From the NCBI GenBank assembly GCA_025358455.1, contig JANYJP010000127.1, positions 1 to 52,323 on the forward strand: 52,323 nt of DNA, given 5' to 3'. The translations under genes and the position numbers were made by a program. The notes below the pieces were generated by a model. The model was given only the letters and a program-made list of their open reading frames with translations. It ran no database searches and was not told where the DNA came from. This stretch comes from Bacteroidales bacterium (GTDB lineage Bacteria > Bacteroidota > Bacteroidia > Bacteroidales > VadinHA17). Shown here piece by piece: positions 15,689 to 25,013 of this stretch (within the stretch, counting starts at the first letter, position 1; each line of letters starts with the position of its first letter).

Positions 15689-16828
15689 ATGTCTATAGAT
15701 TATTCCAAGATTCCGTCTCCTTGTTACGTTATTGATGAAGAAAGATTCCGTAAGAACCTCTCACTTATTAAACGTGTATCAGATGAATCAGGGGCTGAAA
15801 TAATCCTTGCATTCAAAGGATTTGCCATGTGGGGCGTATTCCCGATTCTCAGGGAATATGTTGCAGGCGCCGCGGCAAGCTCAGTTGATGAAGCACGTCT
15901 TTGTTCAGAGGAGATAGGATCACCGGCCCACACATATTCGCCTGTATATAAGGAAGCTGATTTCAAATCATTTCTCAAGTACAGTTCTCATGTAACTTTT
16001 AACTCTCTTTCGCAATACCGGAAATATTCTTCTGAATTGAAAAAGTATCCAGATTACGTTTCCGCTGGAATCAGAATAAACCCCGAATATTCTGAAGTGA
16101 GCCATGGAATTTATAATCCCTGTTCTCCCGGATCGCGACTTGGAGTAATTGCCGATGATCTTAAGAATGGTTTGCCTGACGGAATCGAGGGACTTCATTT
16201 TCACGTTCTGTTCGAATCTGATTCATATGCGCTTGAAAAAGTTCTGGAAATTGTTGAAACGAAGTTCGGCAAGTATTTTCCAAAACTAAAGTGGATCAAT
16301 ATGGGTGGGGGGCATCTGATTACCAGACAAAATTACGACATTGACCATCTTATAAATATTCTTATAAAATTCAGAAAAAAAACTGGTCTTCATGTTATAC
16401 TCGAACCCGGAAGCGCATTTGCATGGGAAACAGGAGAACTTGTTGCAACAGTTGAAGATATAGTTGAAAATAAAGGGATTAAGACAGCAATTCTCGATGT
16501 TTCATTTACGGCCCATATGCCCGACTGTCTTGAGATGCCATATAAACCACAGATTGCTGGTGCAACTGATGCTGTTACCGGTAAACCCACCTACAGGATT
16601 GGGGGTAACTCCTGTCTGTCAGGCGACGTGATGGGGGAGTGGTCATTTGATAGTGAACTTAAACCAGGAGACAGGATTATATTCTTGGATATGATACATT
16701 ATACCATGGTGAAAACGACTACATTTAATGGTGTTCACCACCCATCAATCGGTATCTGGACCAGGGATAATAAATTCAGATTAATCAGGGAATTCGGATA
16801 CGAAGATTATAAAAACAGGTTGTCGTAA
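15689..16828 (+). CDS. nspC: Carboxy(nor)spermidine decarboxylase
   Basis: A 379-residue PLP enzyme of the alanine racemase fold, related to LysA but with the nspC-type N terminus (IPSPCYVIDEERFRKNL). The PLP lysine is in ILAFKGFAMWG, and the phosphate-binding glycines are in WINMGGGHLI. GGNSCLSGD and the C-terminal FNGVHHPSI are characteristic of this branch. It makes spermidine or norspermidine. It follows the dehydrogenase by 60 bp; the short gap contains AGCACAGAG-type words also seen between the tRNA genes. Confidence 0.9.
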   Translation: MSIDYSKIPSPCYVIDEERFRKNLSLIKRVSDESGAEIILAFKGFAMWGVFPILREYVAGAAASSVDEARLCSEEIGSPAHTYSPVYKEADFKSFLKYSSHVTFNSLSQYRKYSSELKKYPDYVSAGIRINPEYSEVSHGIYNPCSPGSRLGVIADDLKNGLPDGIEGLHFHVLFESDSYALEKVLEIVETKFGKYFPKLKWINMGGGHLITRQNYDIDHLINILIKFRKKTGLHVILEPGSAFAWETGELVATVEDIVENKGIKTAILDVSFTAHMPDCLEMPYKPQIAGATDAVTGKPTYRIGGNSCLSGDVMGEWSFDSELKPGDRIIFLDMIHYTMVKTTTFNGVHHPSIGIWTRDNKFRLIREFGYEDYKNRLS

Positions 16829-16886
16829 TGCCCTTCGGGTTGTCTCTTAAGTCTTTACGCCCTTTGGGCTGTCTTTTAAGTTTTTA
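16829..16886 (+). repeat. Two tandem 29-bp repeats with small hairpins
   Basis: Two imperfect copies of a 29-bp unit (16829-16857 and 16858-16886), each holding a CCCTTYGGG mini-hairpin, GTCT and CTTTTAAG-like sequence. They directly follow the nspC stop codon. Their GCTGTCTT is complementary to AAGACAGC of the neighbouring 16-bp repeats, so the two blocks can fold on each other. Confidence 0.75.
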
Positions 16887-16905
16887 TGCACTTCAACGAA
16901 GCATC

Positions 16906-16992
16906 AAGACAGCAAAGCGTTAAGACAGCAAAGCGTTAAGACAGCGAAGCGTTTAGACGGCAAAGCATCAAGACAGCAAAGCATCAAGACAA
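16906..16992 (+). repeat. Tandem 16-bp repeats (AAGACAGCAAAGCGTT)
   Basis: Five full units at 16906, 16922, 16938, 16954 and 16970, plus a partial unit reaching the stop codon of the convergent SDR gene. The variants differ at one to four positions (GCGTT or GCATC ends). Noncoding; may act as a bidirectional transcription end between two converging genes. Confidence 0.9.
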
Positions 16993-17697
16993 CTATTTTT
17001 TCCTGTTGATCGTAATATCCGTAACAAACAGCTTATCAGTTACAAGGACGGCATTTACAATTTTTTCTGCAACCTCAGCTGGATCCATGAAATTACTTGT
17101 GTCGCGGTTTTGGCCGGGAATCTTCCAGAAATCAGTTCTCATTCCTCCAGGATAAACAGCAATGATATTGCGTTTTGTACCTTTCAGTTCCGTTCTCAAT
17201 GCTTCGGTATAACCTCGTGCTCCCCATTTTGCAGCACAATAAATGGTCTCTTCAGCTCTGCCAAGTAGCGCGGAGGTTGACATTATATTTACTATTGTCA
17301 ACTCTGATTCTTCAGGAGTTATCCTGAGGATTTCAGATGTCAGAAGAATCATTCCCTTTAGATTGGCTTCAAAAACCATGTCAATCATCGCAGAAGTTGA
17401 TGCAGCTGCTTTGACGAAAAGCCCCATCCCTGCATTATTGAAAAGATATTCGACAGAGAATTTATTTTTGTTCAGATAATCACCAACATTCTGCACATCT
17501 TTTTCTTTGCCAATGTTGCAGAATAATATTTCGGCTATATTGTTTTTTGCCAATTTCTTTAGTCTGGCAGAAACTGAAGCTAACTTCTCACTGTTTCGTC
17601 CAAGGATCATTACATTTTTCCCCGATTTTAAGAGGATTATGGCAATTTCCAATCCAAGTCCGCTCGTACCTCCACTTATTACAGATATCTTTTCCAT
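16993..17697 (-). CDS. Short-chain dehydrogenase/reductase
   Basis: A 234-residue classical SDR from the ATG at 17697. It has the cofactor motif SGGTSGLGLE, NNAGMG in the middle, the catalytic Ser in NIMSTSALLG and the YCAAK active site (YxxxK). The family does NAD(P)-dependent oxidation or reduction; the substrate is unknown. An in-frame TTG at 17712 lies inside the likely -7 box (17710-17717) and was therefore not chosen. The gene is divergent from the DMT transporter. Confidence 0.88.
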   Translation of the reverse strand: MEKISVISGGTSGLGLEIAIILLKSGKNVMILGRNSEKLASVSARLKKLAKNNIAEILFCNIGKEKDVQNVGDYLNKNKFSVEYLFNNAGMGLFVKAAASTSAMIDMVFEANLKGMILLTSEILRITPEESELTIVNIMSTSALLGRAEETIYCAAKWGARGYTEALRTELKGTKRNIIAVYPGGMRTDFWKIPGQNRDTSNFMDPAEVAEKIVNAVLVTDKLFVTDITINRKK

Positions 17698-17709
17698 CTC
17701 AGTTTTTTT

Positions 17710-17717
17710 CAAATATA
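17710..17717 (-). promoter_or_regulatory. -7 promoter box of the SDR gene
   Basis: TATATTTG on the minus strand. The leader would be only about 6-10 nt. It helps decide the ATG start at 17697. Confidence 0.45.
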
Positions 17718-17756
17718 TCCAAAAATCTTTTGTTTTTAAGCATCGCTATAAATCGA

Positions 17757-17787
17757 TTTGCAGGTTCACCTGCTTTTACTACTTTTG
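17757..17787 (+). promoter_or_regulatory. Promoter of the DMT transporter
   Basis: TTTG at 17757-17760, exactly 19 bp, then TACTTTTG at 17780-17787: a full match to the Bacteroidota promoter pattern. The start codon follows 17 bp later. Confidence 0.7.
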
Positions 17788-17804
17788 CCCCTCAATTTCT
17801 GAAT

Positions 17805-18713
17805 ATGCATAAGAGCCGGATAAAAACCTGGGCACATCTTTCACTGCTTGCCGCAAATATTATTTATGGCCTTAATTACTCTATAGCTAAAGCAGTAATG
17901 CCTGACTATATCAAACCGTTTGCTCTTGTTTCATTAAGGAGTGTAATGACAGCAGGGTTATTCTGGATTACCAGCCTCTTTATACCAAAGGAACCTGTTA
18001 AACATAAAGACCTGTTATTCCTTTTTGGCGTCTCGTTTTTTGGTGTAGTTATAAACCAGACTCTCTTCCTGGTCGGATTGAGTCTCACAACTCCTATAAA
18101 CTCATCAATAATTCAGTCAACGAATCCGATATTTGCTTTTGTATTCGCGGCGCTTATTCTTAAAGAGAAAATCACGTTCCTGAAAGGGACAGGACTTGCA
18201 ATTGGCCTTGCAGGAGTAATGCTGCTGATACTGCAAAATGGAACTCCTGATTTAGGCAGCTCGACTTTTTTAGGTAACATTTACACCCTGGGTAATAACG
18301 TGAGCTGGGCCTTCTACACGGTGATTATTAAAAGGATGCTTGAAAGGTATCACCCTGTTACTGTTATGAAATGGACTTTTTTCTTCGGAATGTTCACTAA
18401 TATACCCTTGGGATACAGCCAGTGGAGTACAATGAATTGGTCATCCATTCCTGTGACTGCCTGGCTCGAAATCGGCTTTGTTGTAGTATTTGCCACATTC
18501 CTGGGATATCTTCTTCTTTCATTCGGACTCAGACGGCTAAGCCCCACAATTGTGAGCACTTATACTTATACCCAGCCAATAATTGCCGCATATCTTGCTT
18601 CACTCATGGGACAGGATCATATTGATCTTGTAATGGTTATATCTGCTTTACTGATATTTACAGGGGTCTTCGTTGTCAGCAGGCAAAGAAACAATATATC
18701 AACAGTTAATTAA
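17805..18713 (+). CDS. EamA/DMT-family transporter
   Basis: A 302-residue protein with ten predicted membrane helices in two EamA repeats (about residues 10-145 and 155-295). NIIYGLNYSIAKAVM and QSTNPIFAFVFAALILKEK are typical of the first repeat, and SFGLRRLSPTIVSTYTYTQPI of the second. Relatives export amino acids or other metabolites. A much longer reading frame extends upstream to 17547, but it is low in membrane features and covers the promoter, so the start MHKSR at 17805 was chosen. Confidence 0.87.
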   Translation: MHKSRIKTWAHLSLLAANIIYGLNYSIAKAVMPDYIKPFALVSLRSVMTAGLFWITSLFIPKEPVKHKDLLFLFGVSFFGVVINQTLFLVGLSLTTPINSSIIQSTNPIFAFVFAALILKEKITFLKGTGLAIGLAGVMLLILQNGTPDLGSSTFLGNIYTLGNNVSWAFYTVIIKRMLERYHPVTVMKWTFFFGMFTNIPLGYSQWSTMNWSSIPVTAWLEIGFVVVFATFLGYLLLSFGLRRLSPTIVSTYTYTQPIIAAYLASLMGQDHIDLVMVISALLIFTGVFVVSRQRNNISTVN

Positions 18714-18729
18714 AGAGGAAATTATTTTC

Positions 18730-18761
18730 TTGTAATAGTGCCCGTATATTATGTAAGTTTG
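18730..18761 (+). promoter_or_regulatory. Promoter of the M1-like peptidase gene
   Basis: TTG at 18730-18732, 21-bp spacer, TAAGTTTG at 18754-18761. It argues for the ATG at 18785 over the TTG at 18764. Confidence 0.45.
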
Positions 18762-18784
18762 ATTTGAAAAAAGTACGATTCCAT

Positions 18785-20380
18785 ATGAGAAATGTTTGTT
18801 GTTTTTTTCTTTTGTTCCTGGTAATTCCTGTTGTCTCAGGAATTGACAAATATCCCCGTAATTTCAATGCAGATGTACTTCATTATGACTTTTCAATTGC
18901 GCTAAATGATTCAACAAACCGGATTGTGGGAAAAACTTTGATAAAAGTAAAAATCTTAAATATTGCCGATTCAATCTCTTTTGATCTTAAAAATAGAAAC
19001 AGTGAAGGAAAGGGTATGGAAGTCACTGGTGTATCAATGAATTCAAAAGAAACAAAATGGAGACATGTAAATGACAGATTAACAATATACTTCAGAGATG
19101 CAGTAAATAGAAATGATACATTGGAACTTGTTATTAATTATAATGGGATTCCAGTTGATGGTTTGATTATTTCTAAAAATAAATTTGGCAACCGGGTCTT
19201 TTTTGCCGACAACTGGCCGGACAGAGCTCATAATTACCTTCCTTGTACCGATCATCCTTACGACAAAGCATCAGTTGATTTTATAATTACAGCGCCTGAT
19301 GTTTATAAAGTAGTTGCAAATGGTAATATGATTGAAGAGTCCGATCTGACCGGAAATATGAAAATTACACATTGGAGAGAATCAGTTCCTCTGGCAACCA
19401 AGGTGATGGCTTTTGGAGCAGCCCGATTTGCTGTCCAATTGTCAGGAACACCCGAAAATGTACCGGTCTGGTCATGGGTTTATCCTGAAAATCGTTCCGC
19501 GGGTTTTTCTGATTATTCAGTAGCTGTTAAACCATTGATTTATTACAGCAGTATTATCGGAAAGTTTCCTTACCCAAAACTTGCGAATGTTCAATCAAAA
19601 ACAATTTATGGTGGTCTTGAGAACGCAGGCACAATCTTTTATTCTGAAAGCTCCGTGACAGGATCAGGTACAGCTGAAGGACTTATTGCCCATGAGATTG
19701 CGCATCAGTGGTTTGGCGATTGTGTAACCGAGGCCGACTGGCATCATGTATGGCTAAGCGAAGGATTTGCAACTTATCTTACTTCAATGTATTTTGAATC
19801 GACCCAGGGAAGCGGCAGACTTAAATCTGATATGAAATCAACCAGGGCAAGAGTTTTAAAATATTATGAAAAAAATTCAAAACCTGTTATCGATACAACA
19901 ATAGTTAACCTGATGGATCTTCTTAGTGTCAATTCTTATCAGAAAGGAGCCTGGGTGCTGCATATGCTCAGACATGAAGTGGGTGATAAAAATTTTCTGA
20001 TTGGACTTCAGTTGTACTATAAACGTTTTTATAATTCCAATGCTCTCACAAATGATTTTATGAGTGTTATGGAGGAAGTGAGCGGTAGAAATCTTGAGCA
20101 GTTTTTTAAGCAATGGATTTATCAGGGTGGTCAGCCGGAGCTAAGAATCTGGCATGAGCCCGGGAAGAAAAAAGGAACAGTTGAAGTAATTATTGAGCAA
20201 AAGCAGGAACATCTTTTTATATTCAATCTCGAATTACTGATTAAAGATTCATCATCAGAAAAAACTATTAGTATCCCGGTAAAAGAAAAGATTACTAAAA
20301 CTGTAATTAGCTCTGAGAATGATCTGGTCATAATTCCGGACCCAAACGTAAATCTTCTGTTTAGATTTATCTTAATATAA
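18785..20380 (+). CDS. M1-family metallopeptidase (aminopeptidase N-like), exported
   Basis: A 531-residue protein with an N-terminal signal peptide (RNVCCFFLLFLVIPVVSG). The N-terminal beta domain is followed by YGGLENAG, the counterpart of the GxMEN substrate motif. The zinc site is HEIAHQW with the downstream Glu in WLSEGFATYL (HExxH-18-E). It lacks the long C-terminal helical domain of E. coli PepN and resembles the shorter LTA4-hydrolase-like or Bacteroidota forms. It probably trims peptides in the periplasm or at the surface. It converges on mnmA. Confidence 0.9.
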   Translation: MRNVCCFFLLFLVIPVVSGIDKYPRNFNADVLHYDFSIALNDSTNRIVGKTLIKVKILNIADSISFDLKNRNSEGKGMEVTGVSMNSKETKWRHVNDRLTIYFRDAVNRNDTLELVINYNGIPVDGLIISKNKFGNRVFFADNWPDRAHNYLPCTDHPYDKASVDFIITAPDVYKVVANGNMIEESDLTGNMKITHWRESVPLATKVMAFGAARFAVQLSGTPENVPVWSWVYPENRSAGFSDYSVAVKPLIYYSSIIGKFPYPKLANVQSKTIYGGLENAGTIFYSESSVTGSGTAEGLIAHEIAHQWFGDCVTEADWHHVWLSEGFATYLTSMYFESTQGSGRLKSDMKSTRARVLKYYEKNSKPVIDTTIVNLMDLLSVNSYQKGAWVLHMLRHEVGDKNFLIGLQLYYKRFYNSNALTNDFMSVMEEVSGRNLEQFFKQWIYQGGQPELRIWHEPGKKKGTVEVIIEQKQEHLFIFNLELLIKDSSSEKTISIPVKEKITKTVISSENDLVIIPDPNVNLLFRFILI

Positions 20381-20437
20381 CTTGTGTCTTCTGGCCATTA
20401 CATCTTTGCGCTGCTGTTCCATTGCGCCGTTATGGCG

Positions 20438-21637
20438 TTACTTATCTATTACACCCGACCCGATAACTTCATCGCCGTAATACCAGGCCGCAAACTGGCC
20501 GGGGGTAATACCCCGCTGAAGTTTATCGAATATGATATATATTCCATTATCAGTGCAGAATAGACGTGCTATCTGAAGTGGTTGACGGTACCTTATTCTA
20601 ACCATATAGTCGCGAATTTCTCCATTAACCATTGGAATATCCGTCCTGATCCAGTGTATTTCTTCTTTCCTGATAAACAGTCCTTTACGGTTCAGGCCCG
20701 GGTGTTCCTGACCTTCACCCACATAGACAATATTATTCACTACATCGGTAGCAATCACAAAAAGCGCTTCTTTATGCCCGCCGACGTTCATGCCCTTTCT
20801 CTGTCCAATTGTAAAGAAATGAGCTCCGTTGTGTGTTCCTATAACCTCTCCATCCGAGGCTTTATATTGAAATGGATCTGTGAGTTCAGAAAGTAACTTT
20901 TCCGTCAAGCCTTTTTCCGGCAATCCTTCTGACAGGTCAGGGAATAATTTCGGATCTTTTATTTCAATTATATTTCCCTTTTTTGCCTGCAGTTTCTGCT
21001 GCAGAAAAGTGGGTAAATGCACTTTTCCAACAAAACAGATCCCCTGTGAATCTTTGCGTTGCGCTGTTGCGAGCCCAAGTTTTTCAGCTATCTGCCTTAC
21101 TTCGGGCTTTGTAAGGTTCCCGATCGGGAATAATGCCGTGGCAAGTTGTTTCTGACTTACCTGGCAAAGGAAATAACTCTGGTCCTTATTATTGTCGGCA
21201 CCGGCGAGGAGCCTGTAAATAGTTTTATCATTTGTCTTAAGTTCATCCTTACGGCAATAATGGCCCGTGGCCACGAAATCGCCGCCTAACTTCCGGGCCT
21301 CATCAGCAAATGAATCGAATTTTATCTCGCGGTTACAGAGTACATCAGGATTCGGAGTACGTCCTTTTTCATATTCAGCGAACATATAATCAACAACTCT
21401 CTCACGGTATGGTCCGCTGAGATCAACCTGGTGAAAAGCTATTCCAATCTTTTTTGCAACCATTTCCGCAAACATTAGATCATCTTCCCAATGGCACTCA
21501 CTCTGGATCAATCCTGTTGTGTCATGCCAGTTCTTCATAAACAGGCCGGTAACTTCAAATCCCTGTTCCTTCAGAACCCATGCCGCCACACTGGAGTCCA
21601 CCCCGCCTGATAAACCAACTACTACTTTCTTTTTCAC
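20438..21637 (-). CDS. mnmA: tRNA-specific 2-thiouridylase MnmA
   Basis: A 399-residue PP-loop enzyme that installs the 2-thio group on U34 of tRNA-Lys, -Glu and -Gln. It has the PP-loop GLSGGVDSSVAAW at the N terminus, MKNWHD, the catalytic Cys in NPDVLCNREIKF and the second Cys in SQGICFVG. The C-terminal domain carries VGEGQEHPGL- and GQFAAWY-type motifs. Translation appears to start at GTG. A -7-like box TATCTTTG at 21642-21649 is only 4 bp upstream, which would give an almost leaderless mRNA. Confidence 0.94.
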   Translation of the reverse strand: MKKKVVVGLSGGVDSSVAAWVLKEQGFEVTGLFMKNWHDTTGLIQSECHWEDDLMFAEMVAKKIGIAFHQVDLSGPYRERVVDYMFAEYEKGRTPNPDVLCNREIKFDSFADEARKLGGDFVATGHYCRKDELKTNDKTIYRLLAGADNNKDQSYFLCQVSQKQLATALFPIGNLTKPEVRQIAEKLGLATAQRKDSQGICFVGKVHLPTFLQQKLQAKKGNIIEIKDPKLFPDLSEGLPEKGLTEKLLSELTDPFQYKASDGEVIGTHNGAHFFTIGQRKGMNVGGHKEALFVIATDVVNNIVYVGEGQEHPGLNRKGLFIRKEEIHWIRTDIPMVNGEIRDYMVRIRYRQPLQIARLFCTDNGIYIIFDKLQRGITPGQFAAWYYGDEVIGSGVIDK

Positions 21638-21649
21638 GGCGCAAAGATA

Positions 21650-21690
21650 ATTAAAAGATAAAAGACAAAAGGCACAAGATAAATGTTAAG
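21650..21690 (+). repeat. Intergenic AAAAGATAAAAGACAAAAG-type repeat
   Basis: A short low-complexity stretch between divergent mnmA and addA, using the same words as 10673-10720 and 25982-26010. Confidence 0.6.
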
Positions 21691-21737
21691 AATTTTCTTT
21701 GAAAAATAAATTAAGAAAGCCAGAGACACTTTTCTTA

Positions 21738-21745
21738 TACTTTTG
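21738..21745 (+). promoter_or_regulatory. -7 promoter box of the addA operon
   Basis: TACTTTTG, 68 bp before the start codon of addA. No -33 box found at 19-21 bp. Confidence 0.4.
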
Positions 21746-21812
21746 TCTTTCAATCTGAAATTTATTAAGTATCCAAATTGCATTTACAGATTTAATTTAG
21801 ATAATTTTACCA

Positions 21813-24800
21813 ATGATGGGAAAAGGTACACTAACGATATACAGCGCCTCGGCAGGATCTGGTAAAACCTACAAACTTACGGGTATTTACCTTACAACCC
21901 TTTTCACATCGAGGTTCAGCTACAGAAGGATTCTTGCAGTGACGTTTACCAACAAAGCCACAGCAGAAATGAAATCGAGGATCCTTGATAACCTTCAAAA
22001 GCTGGCTGTTGGCGAAAACTCTGAATACCTCGGGGGATTGATAAAAGAAACAGGCAAAACCGAAGAATGGATAAGGAATGAGGCAAAGGAGATTCTGAAT
22101 TCAATTCTGCATGATTTTTCAAGGTTCTCTGTAACAACAATTGATAGTTTTTTTCAGAAAGTACTTAGGGCTTTCGCAAGGGAGGCAGGACTTCATTCCG
22201 GATTTAATATCGAGTTGGATCATAGTGAAATACTATCTTCTGCAGTAGATGAAATGATAGCTTCCGCATCAGACGATGTTCAACTGAAGAACTGGCTGAC
22301 TACTTATGCTTTATCCAATATTGATGAAGAGAAAACATGGAATCTGAAAGCCGGAATTGTAACTCTGGCTGGAGAAATATTTAAAGAAAAATTTAAGATA
22401 CTCTCAAACTCTGAAAGGTCCAATCTTGAAAATAAAAAATTCCTTCTCGGTTATATAGAAAAAATTAAATCAGTATCCTCTTCATTTGAAAAGAAGATGG
22501 TTGAATACGGGAATATCGCCATGATGATATTCTCCACTTTTGAACTTACTGATGATATGTTCTACCACAAGGCACAGGGAGTGCCTAAGTTCATAAGATC
22601 ACTTGCCGGTGGTATAATTCCTGTACCAAACAGTTATGTTCGTGAGGTAATGAAAGATCCGCCCCGCTGGTCAACCGGAGCGGCTGCACCGCAGCTAATG
22701 GCCGCAATTAACGATGGACTGGAAAATATACTTAGAGAAGCACTTAATTTTTACGATGAAAATATAATTGCTTACAATAGTGCAAAGGCCGTACTTTTAA
22801 ACATTTTTGCGCTGGGCATTTTATCGGATGTGTCGTATAATGTTCATAAAATAACGACATCGGAAAACAGTTTTCTTCTTTCTGATGCAGGTGAGCTTCT
22901 TAACCTTATTACTATGGGAGATCAGTCTCCCTTTATCTATGAAAAGGTTGGGAACAGGTACGAAAATTACATGATTGACGAATTTCAGGACACTTCAACA
23001 ATACAATGGAATAATTTCCGGCCGTTGATCGAAAACAGTATGGCAGAAGGCTTTGATAATCTGGTTGTCGGTGATGTCAAACAGTCAATCTACAGGTGGA
23101 GAAACAGCGACTGGCAAATACTTGGAGTGGAACTCGATGGCATGGTGGACAATGACCGTATTACCAGTCGGCCATTAAAAACAAACTGGAGGAGCTTTTC
23201 TAACATCATACAGTTCAATAATACATTGTTTACAATCATTCCTGAACAGGTTGATCAGACTCTTACCAACGAGGCTCTGCCCGTGAGTTTTAAAAAACTA
23301 TATTCTGAGGCAGTGCAGACGGATCCCGGAACAAAGCCAGGTGGATATGTCAGACTTGAATTCATCGAAAATGAAAAGGAGAAAAACTGGCAGGATACTG
23401 TTCTTGAACGAATTCCCGCTATCCTGGAATCATTTCAGGATAAAGGCTATTCTGCATCAGATATCGGAATAATTGTGAGAGACGGGAAGGAGGGTGCCAG
23501 TGTATTGAAGACGATTATCGATTATTCAAATAATTGTCATGAGCAACGTCGTAAGATTTATAACTATAATGTCGTCTCAAACGATTCTCTTTTGCTGTCA
23601 AATTCCCATGTTATAAATTTCCTGATCGCAGTCATTTCGGTAGTTAATAACCCTTCAGATATGATAAGCAGGGCAGCAATGTTAAGATTCTACCTTCTTG
23701 CAACCGGAAATGAAAATGCAGATAAAGCCACCCTCATCAGCGATAATCTTATAGAAGGGTCGCGGAATTATTTTCCTGAAGGTTATAAACACTTACTTGA
23801 ACAGATCAAACAAATGCCTTTATTTGAGGCAATTGAAGGAATCATTTGTTTTTTTGGTTTGGGAGAATATTCGTGGAATGTAGCCTATCTTAATACTTTT
23901 CAGGATTATGTAGTAAGTTTTACCGGGAATAAGAATTCGGATATTCAATCTTTTCTCGACTGGTGGAAGATAACCGGTAAAAAGAAATCAGTAGTGCTTC
24001 CCGGAAACCAGCAAGCAATGAGAATTCTTACAATTCATAAATCCAAAGGCCTTGAATTTAAAGTGGTGATCCTGCCATTTCTATCCTGGAATCTTGATCA
24101 TATACCTTCCAAACAGCCTGTGTTGTGGGTTAAACCTTCTGAACCTCCTTTTAATGAACTTGGAATAGTTCCCATAAGGTATGGCAAGGAATTATCCAAC
24201 ACAATTTTTGCAGAATATTATAAGGAAGAAAAATACTCTGTTTACCTTGATAATATAAATCTTTTATATGTTGCCCTTACCCGTGCCAAAGTTGCTATTT
24301 ACGGCTTTTCTGTTAATAATCCACGATCAGAAAACTCGATTGCGGGTATTTTGAAGAATGCAATTAGTAATAATTCAGGCTTTGTTTTAGAATCAGGAAT
24401 AGCCCTGAACAATCTGTATAATGATGAAAGTCATGTGTTTCAGTTTGGTGAGGTGCCTGTGACCAAAAAAGAAATGACTGAAAAGATTGGTCTATCCTCT
24501 TCAGTATACAGGGTAAGTCAGTCGATGGAATCTTTGAAACTGAAATTACACGGAGAGAATTATTTCTCCTCCGGTGATATGGCATTAAGGAAAAAGATAA
24601 ACTATGGAAAGCTTATGCACGAGGTATTCGAAGGCATTAATTCCTCTTCGGATATTCCCTTAGCAATCCGTAAACTGGTTCTGGAAGGCAAATTACCTGA
24701 GGAGGAAGCATGCGAAATCGAGAAAAAGATTCATACGCTGCTCAGTTTACCGCAGGTTGCAGAATGGTTTAATCCGAAAAATGAAGTTTTGAAGGAGGCC

Positions 24801-25013
24801 GGAATATTACTAACCTCCGGTTCTACAAAAAGACCCGACAGGATAATTTTTAAAGACGGTAAAACCATAATCATAGATTTTAAGTTCGGGGAAGAGAATG
24901 ACCATTATATTGAACAGGTCGATCTTTATCGCCGTTTGCTTCTCGATATGGGATACAATAATATAGAAGCTTATATCTGGTATGTTGATAAAAATAAAAT
25001 AGTATCTGCTTAG
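21813..25013 (+). CDS. addA: AddA/RecB-like helicase-nuclease (UvrD family)
   Basis: A 1066-residue superfamily 1A helicase with a C-terminal nuclease. Walker A is SAGSGKTYKL at the N terminus. TFTNKATAEMK is motif Ia, DEFQDTST is Walker B, VGDVKQSIYRWR is motif III, ILTIHKSKGLEF is motif V and LYVALTRAK is motif VI. The C-terminal RecB-type nuclease has GKLMHEVFE and RPDRIIFKDGK...IIIDFKFG. It should form the AddAB double-strand-break resection complex with the nuclease gene at 26074. Start is ATG at 21813 or the adjacent ATG at 21816. Its stop codon abuts the next start codon. Confidence 0.92.
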   Translation: MMGKGTLTIYSASAGSGKTYKLTGIYLTTLFTSRFSYRRILAVTFTNKATAEMKSRILDNLQKLAVGENSEYLGGLIKETGKTEEWIRNEAKEILNSILHDFSRFSVTTIDSFFQKVLRAFAREAGLHSGFNIELDHSEILSSAVDEMIASASDDVQLKNWLTTYALSNIDEEKTWNLKAGIVTLAGEIFKEKFKILSNSERSNLENKKFLLGYIEKIKSVSSSFEKKMVEYGNIAMMIFSTFELTDDMFYHKAQGVPKFIRSLAGGIIPVPNSYVREVMKDPPRWSTGAAAPQLMAAINDGLENILREALNFYDENIIAYNSAKAVLLNIFALGILSDVSYNVHKITTSENSFLLSDAGELLNLITMGDQSPFIYEKVGNRYENYMIDEFQDTSTIQWNNFRPLIENSMAEGFDNLVVGDVKQSIYRWRNSDWQILGVELDGMVDNDRITSRPLKTNWRSFSNIIQFNNTLFTIIPEQVDQTLTNEALPVSFKKLYSEAVQTDPGTKPGGYVRLEFIENEKEKNWQDTVLERIPAILESFQDKGYSASDIGIIVRDGKEGASVLKTIIDYSNNCHEQRRKIYNYNVVSNDSLLLSNSHVINFLIAVISVVNNPSDMISRAAMLRFYLLATGNENADKATLISDNLIEGSRNYFPEGYKHLLEQIKQMPLFEAIEGIICFFGLGEYSWNVAYLNTFQDYVVSFTGNKNSDIQSFLDWWKITGKKKSVVLPGNQQAMRILTIHKSKGLEFKVVILPFLSWNLDHIPSKQPVLWVKPSEPPFNELGIVPIRYGKELSNTIFAEYYKEEKYSVYLDNINLLYVALTRAKVAIYGFSVNNPRSENSIAGILKNAISNNSGFVLESGIALNNLYNDESHVFQFGEVPVTKKEMTEKIGLSSSVYRVSQSMESLKLKLHGENYFSSGDMALRKKINYGKLMHEVFEGINSSSDIPLAIRKLVLEGKLPEEEACEIEKKIHTLLSLPQVAEWFNPKNEVLKEAGILLTSGSTKRPDRIIFKDGKTIIIDFKFGEENDHYIEQVDLYRRLLLDMGYNNIEAYIWYVDKNKIVSA

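Noticed and set aside
17547-17804. Long N-terminal extension of the DMT transporter
   Set aside because: It overlaps the SDR gene and contains the full promoter; family length fits the start at 17805.
18764-18784. TTG start of the M1-like peptidase
   Set aside because: It lies immediately after the -7 box; the ATG at 18785 gives a good signal peptide.
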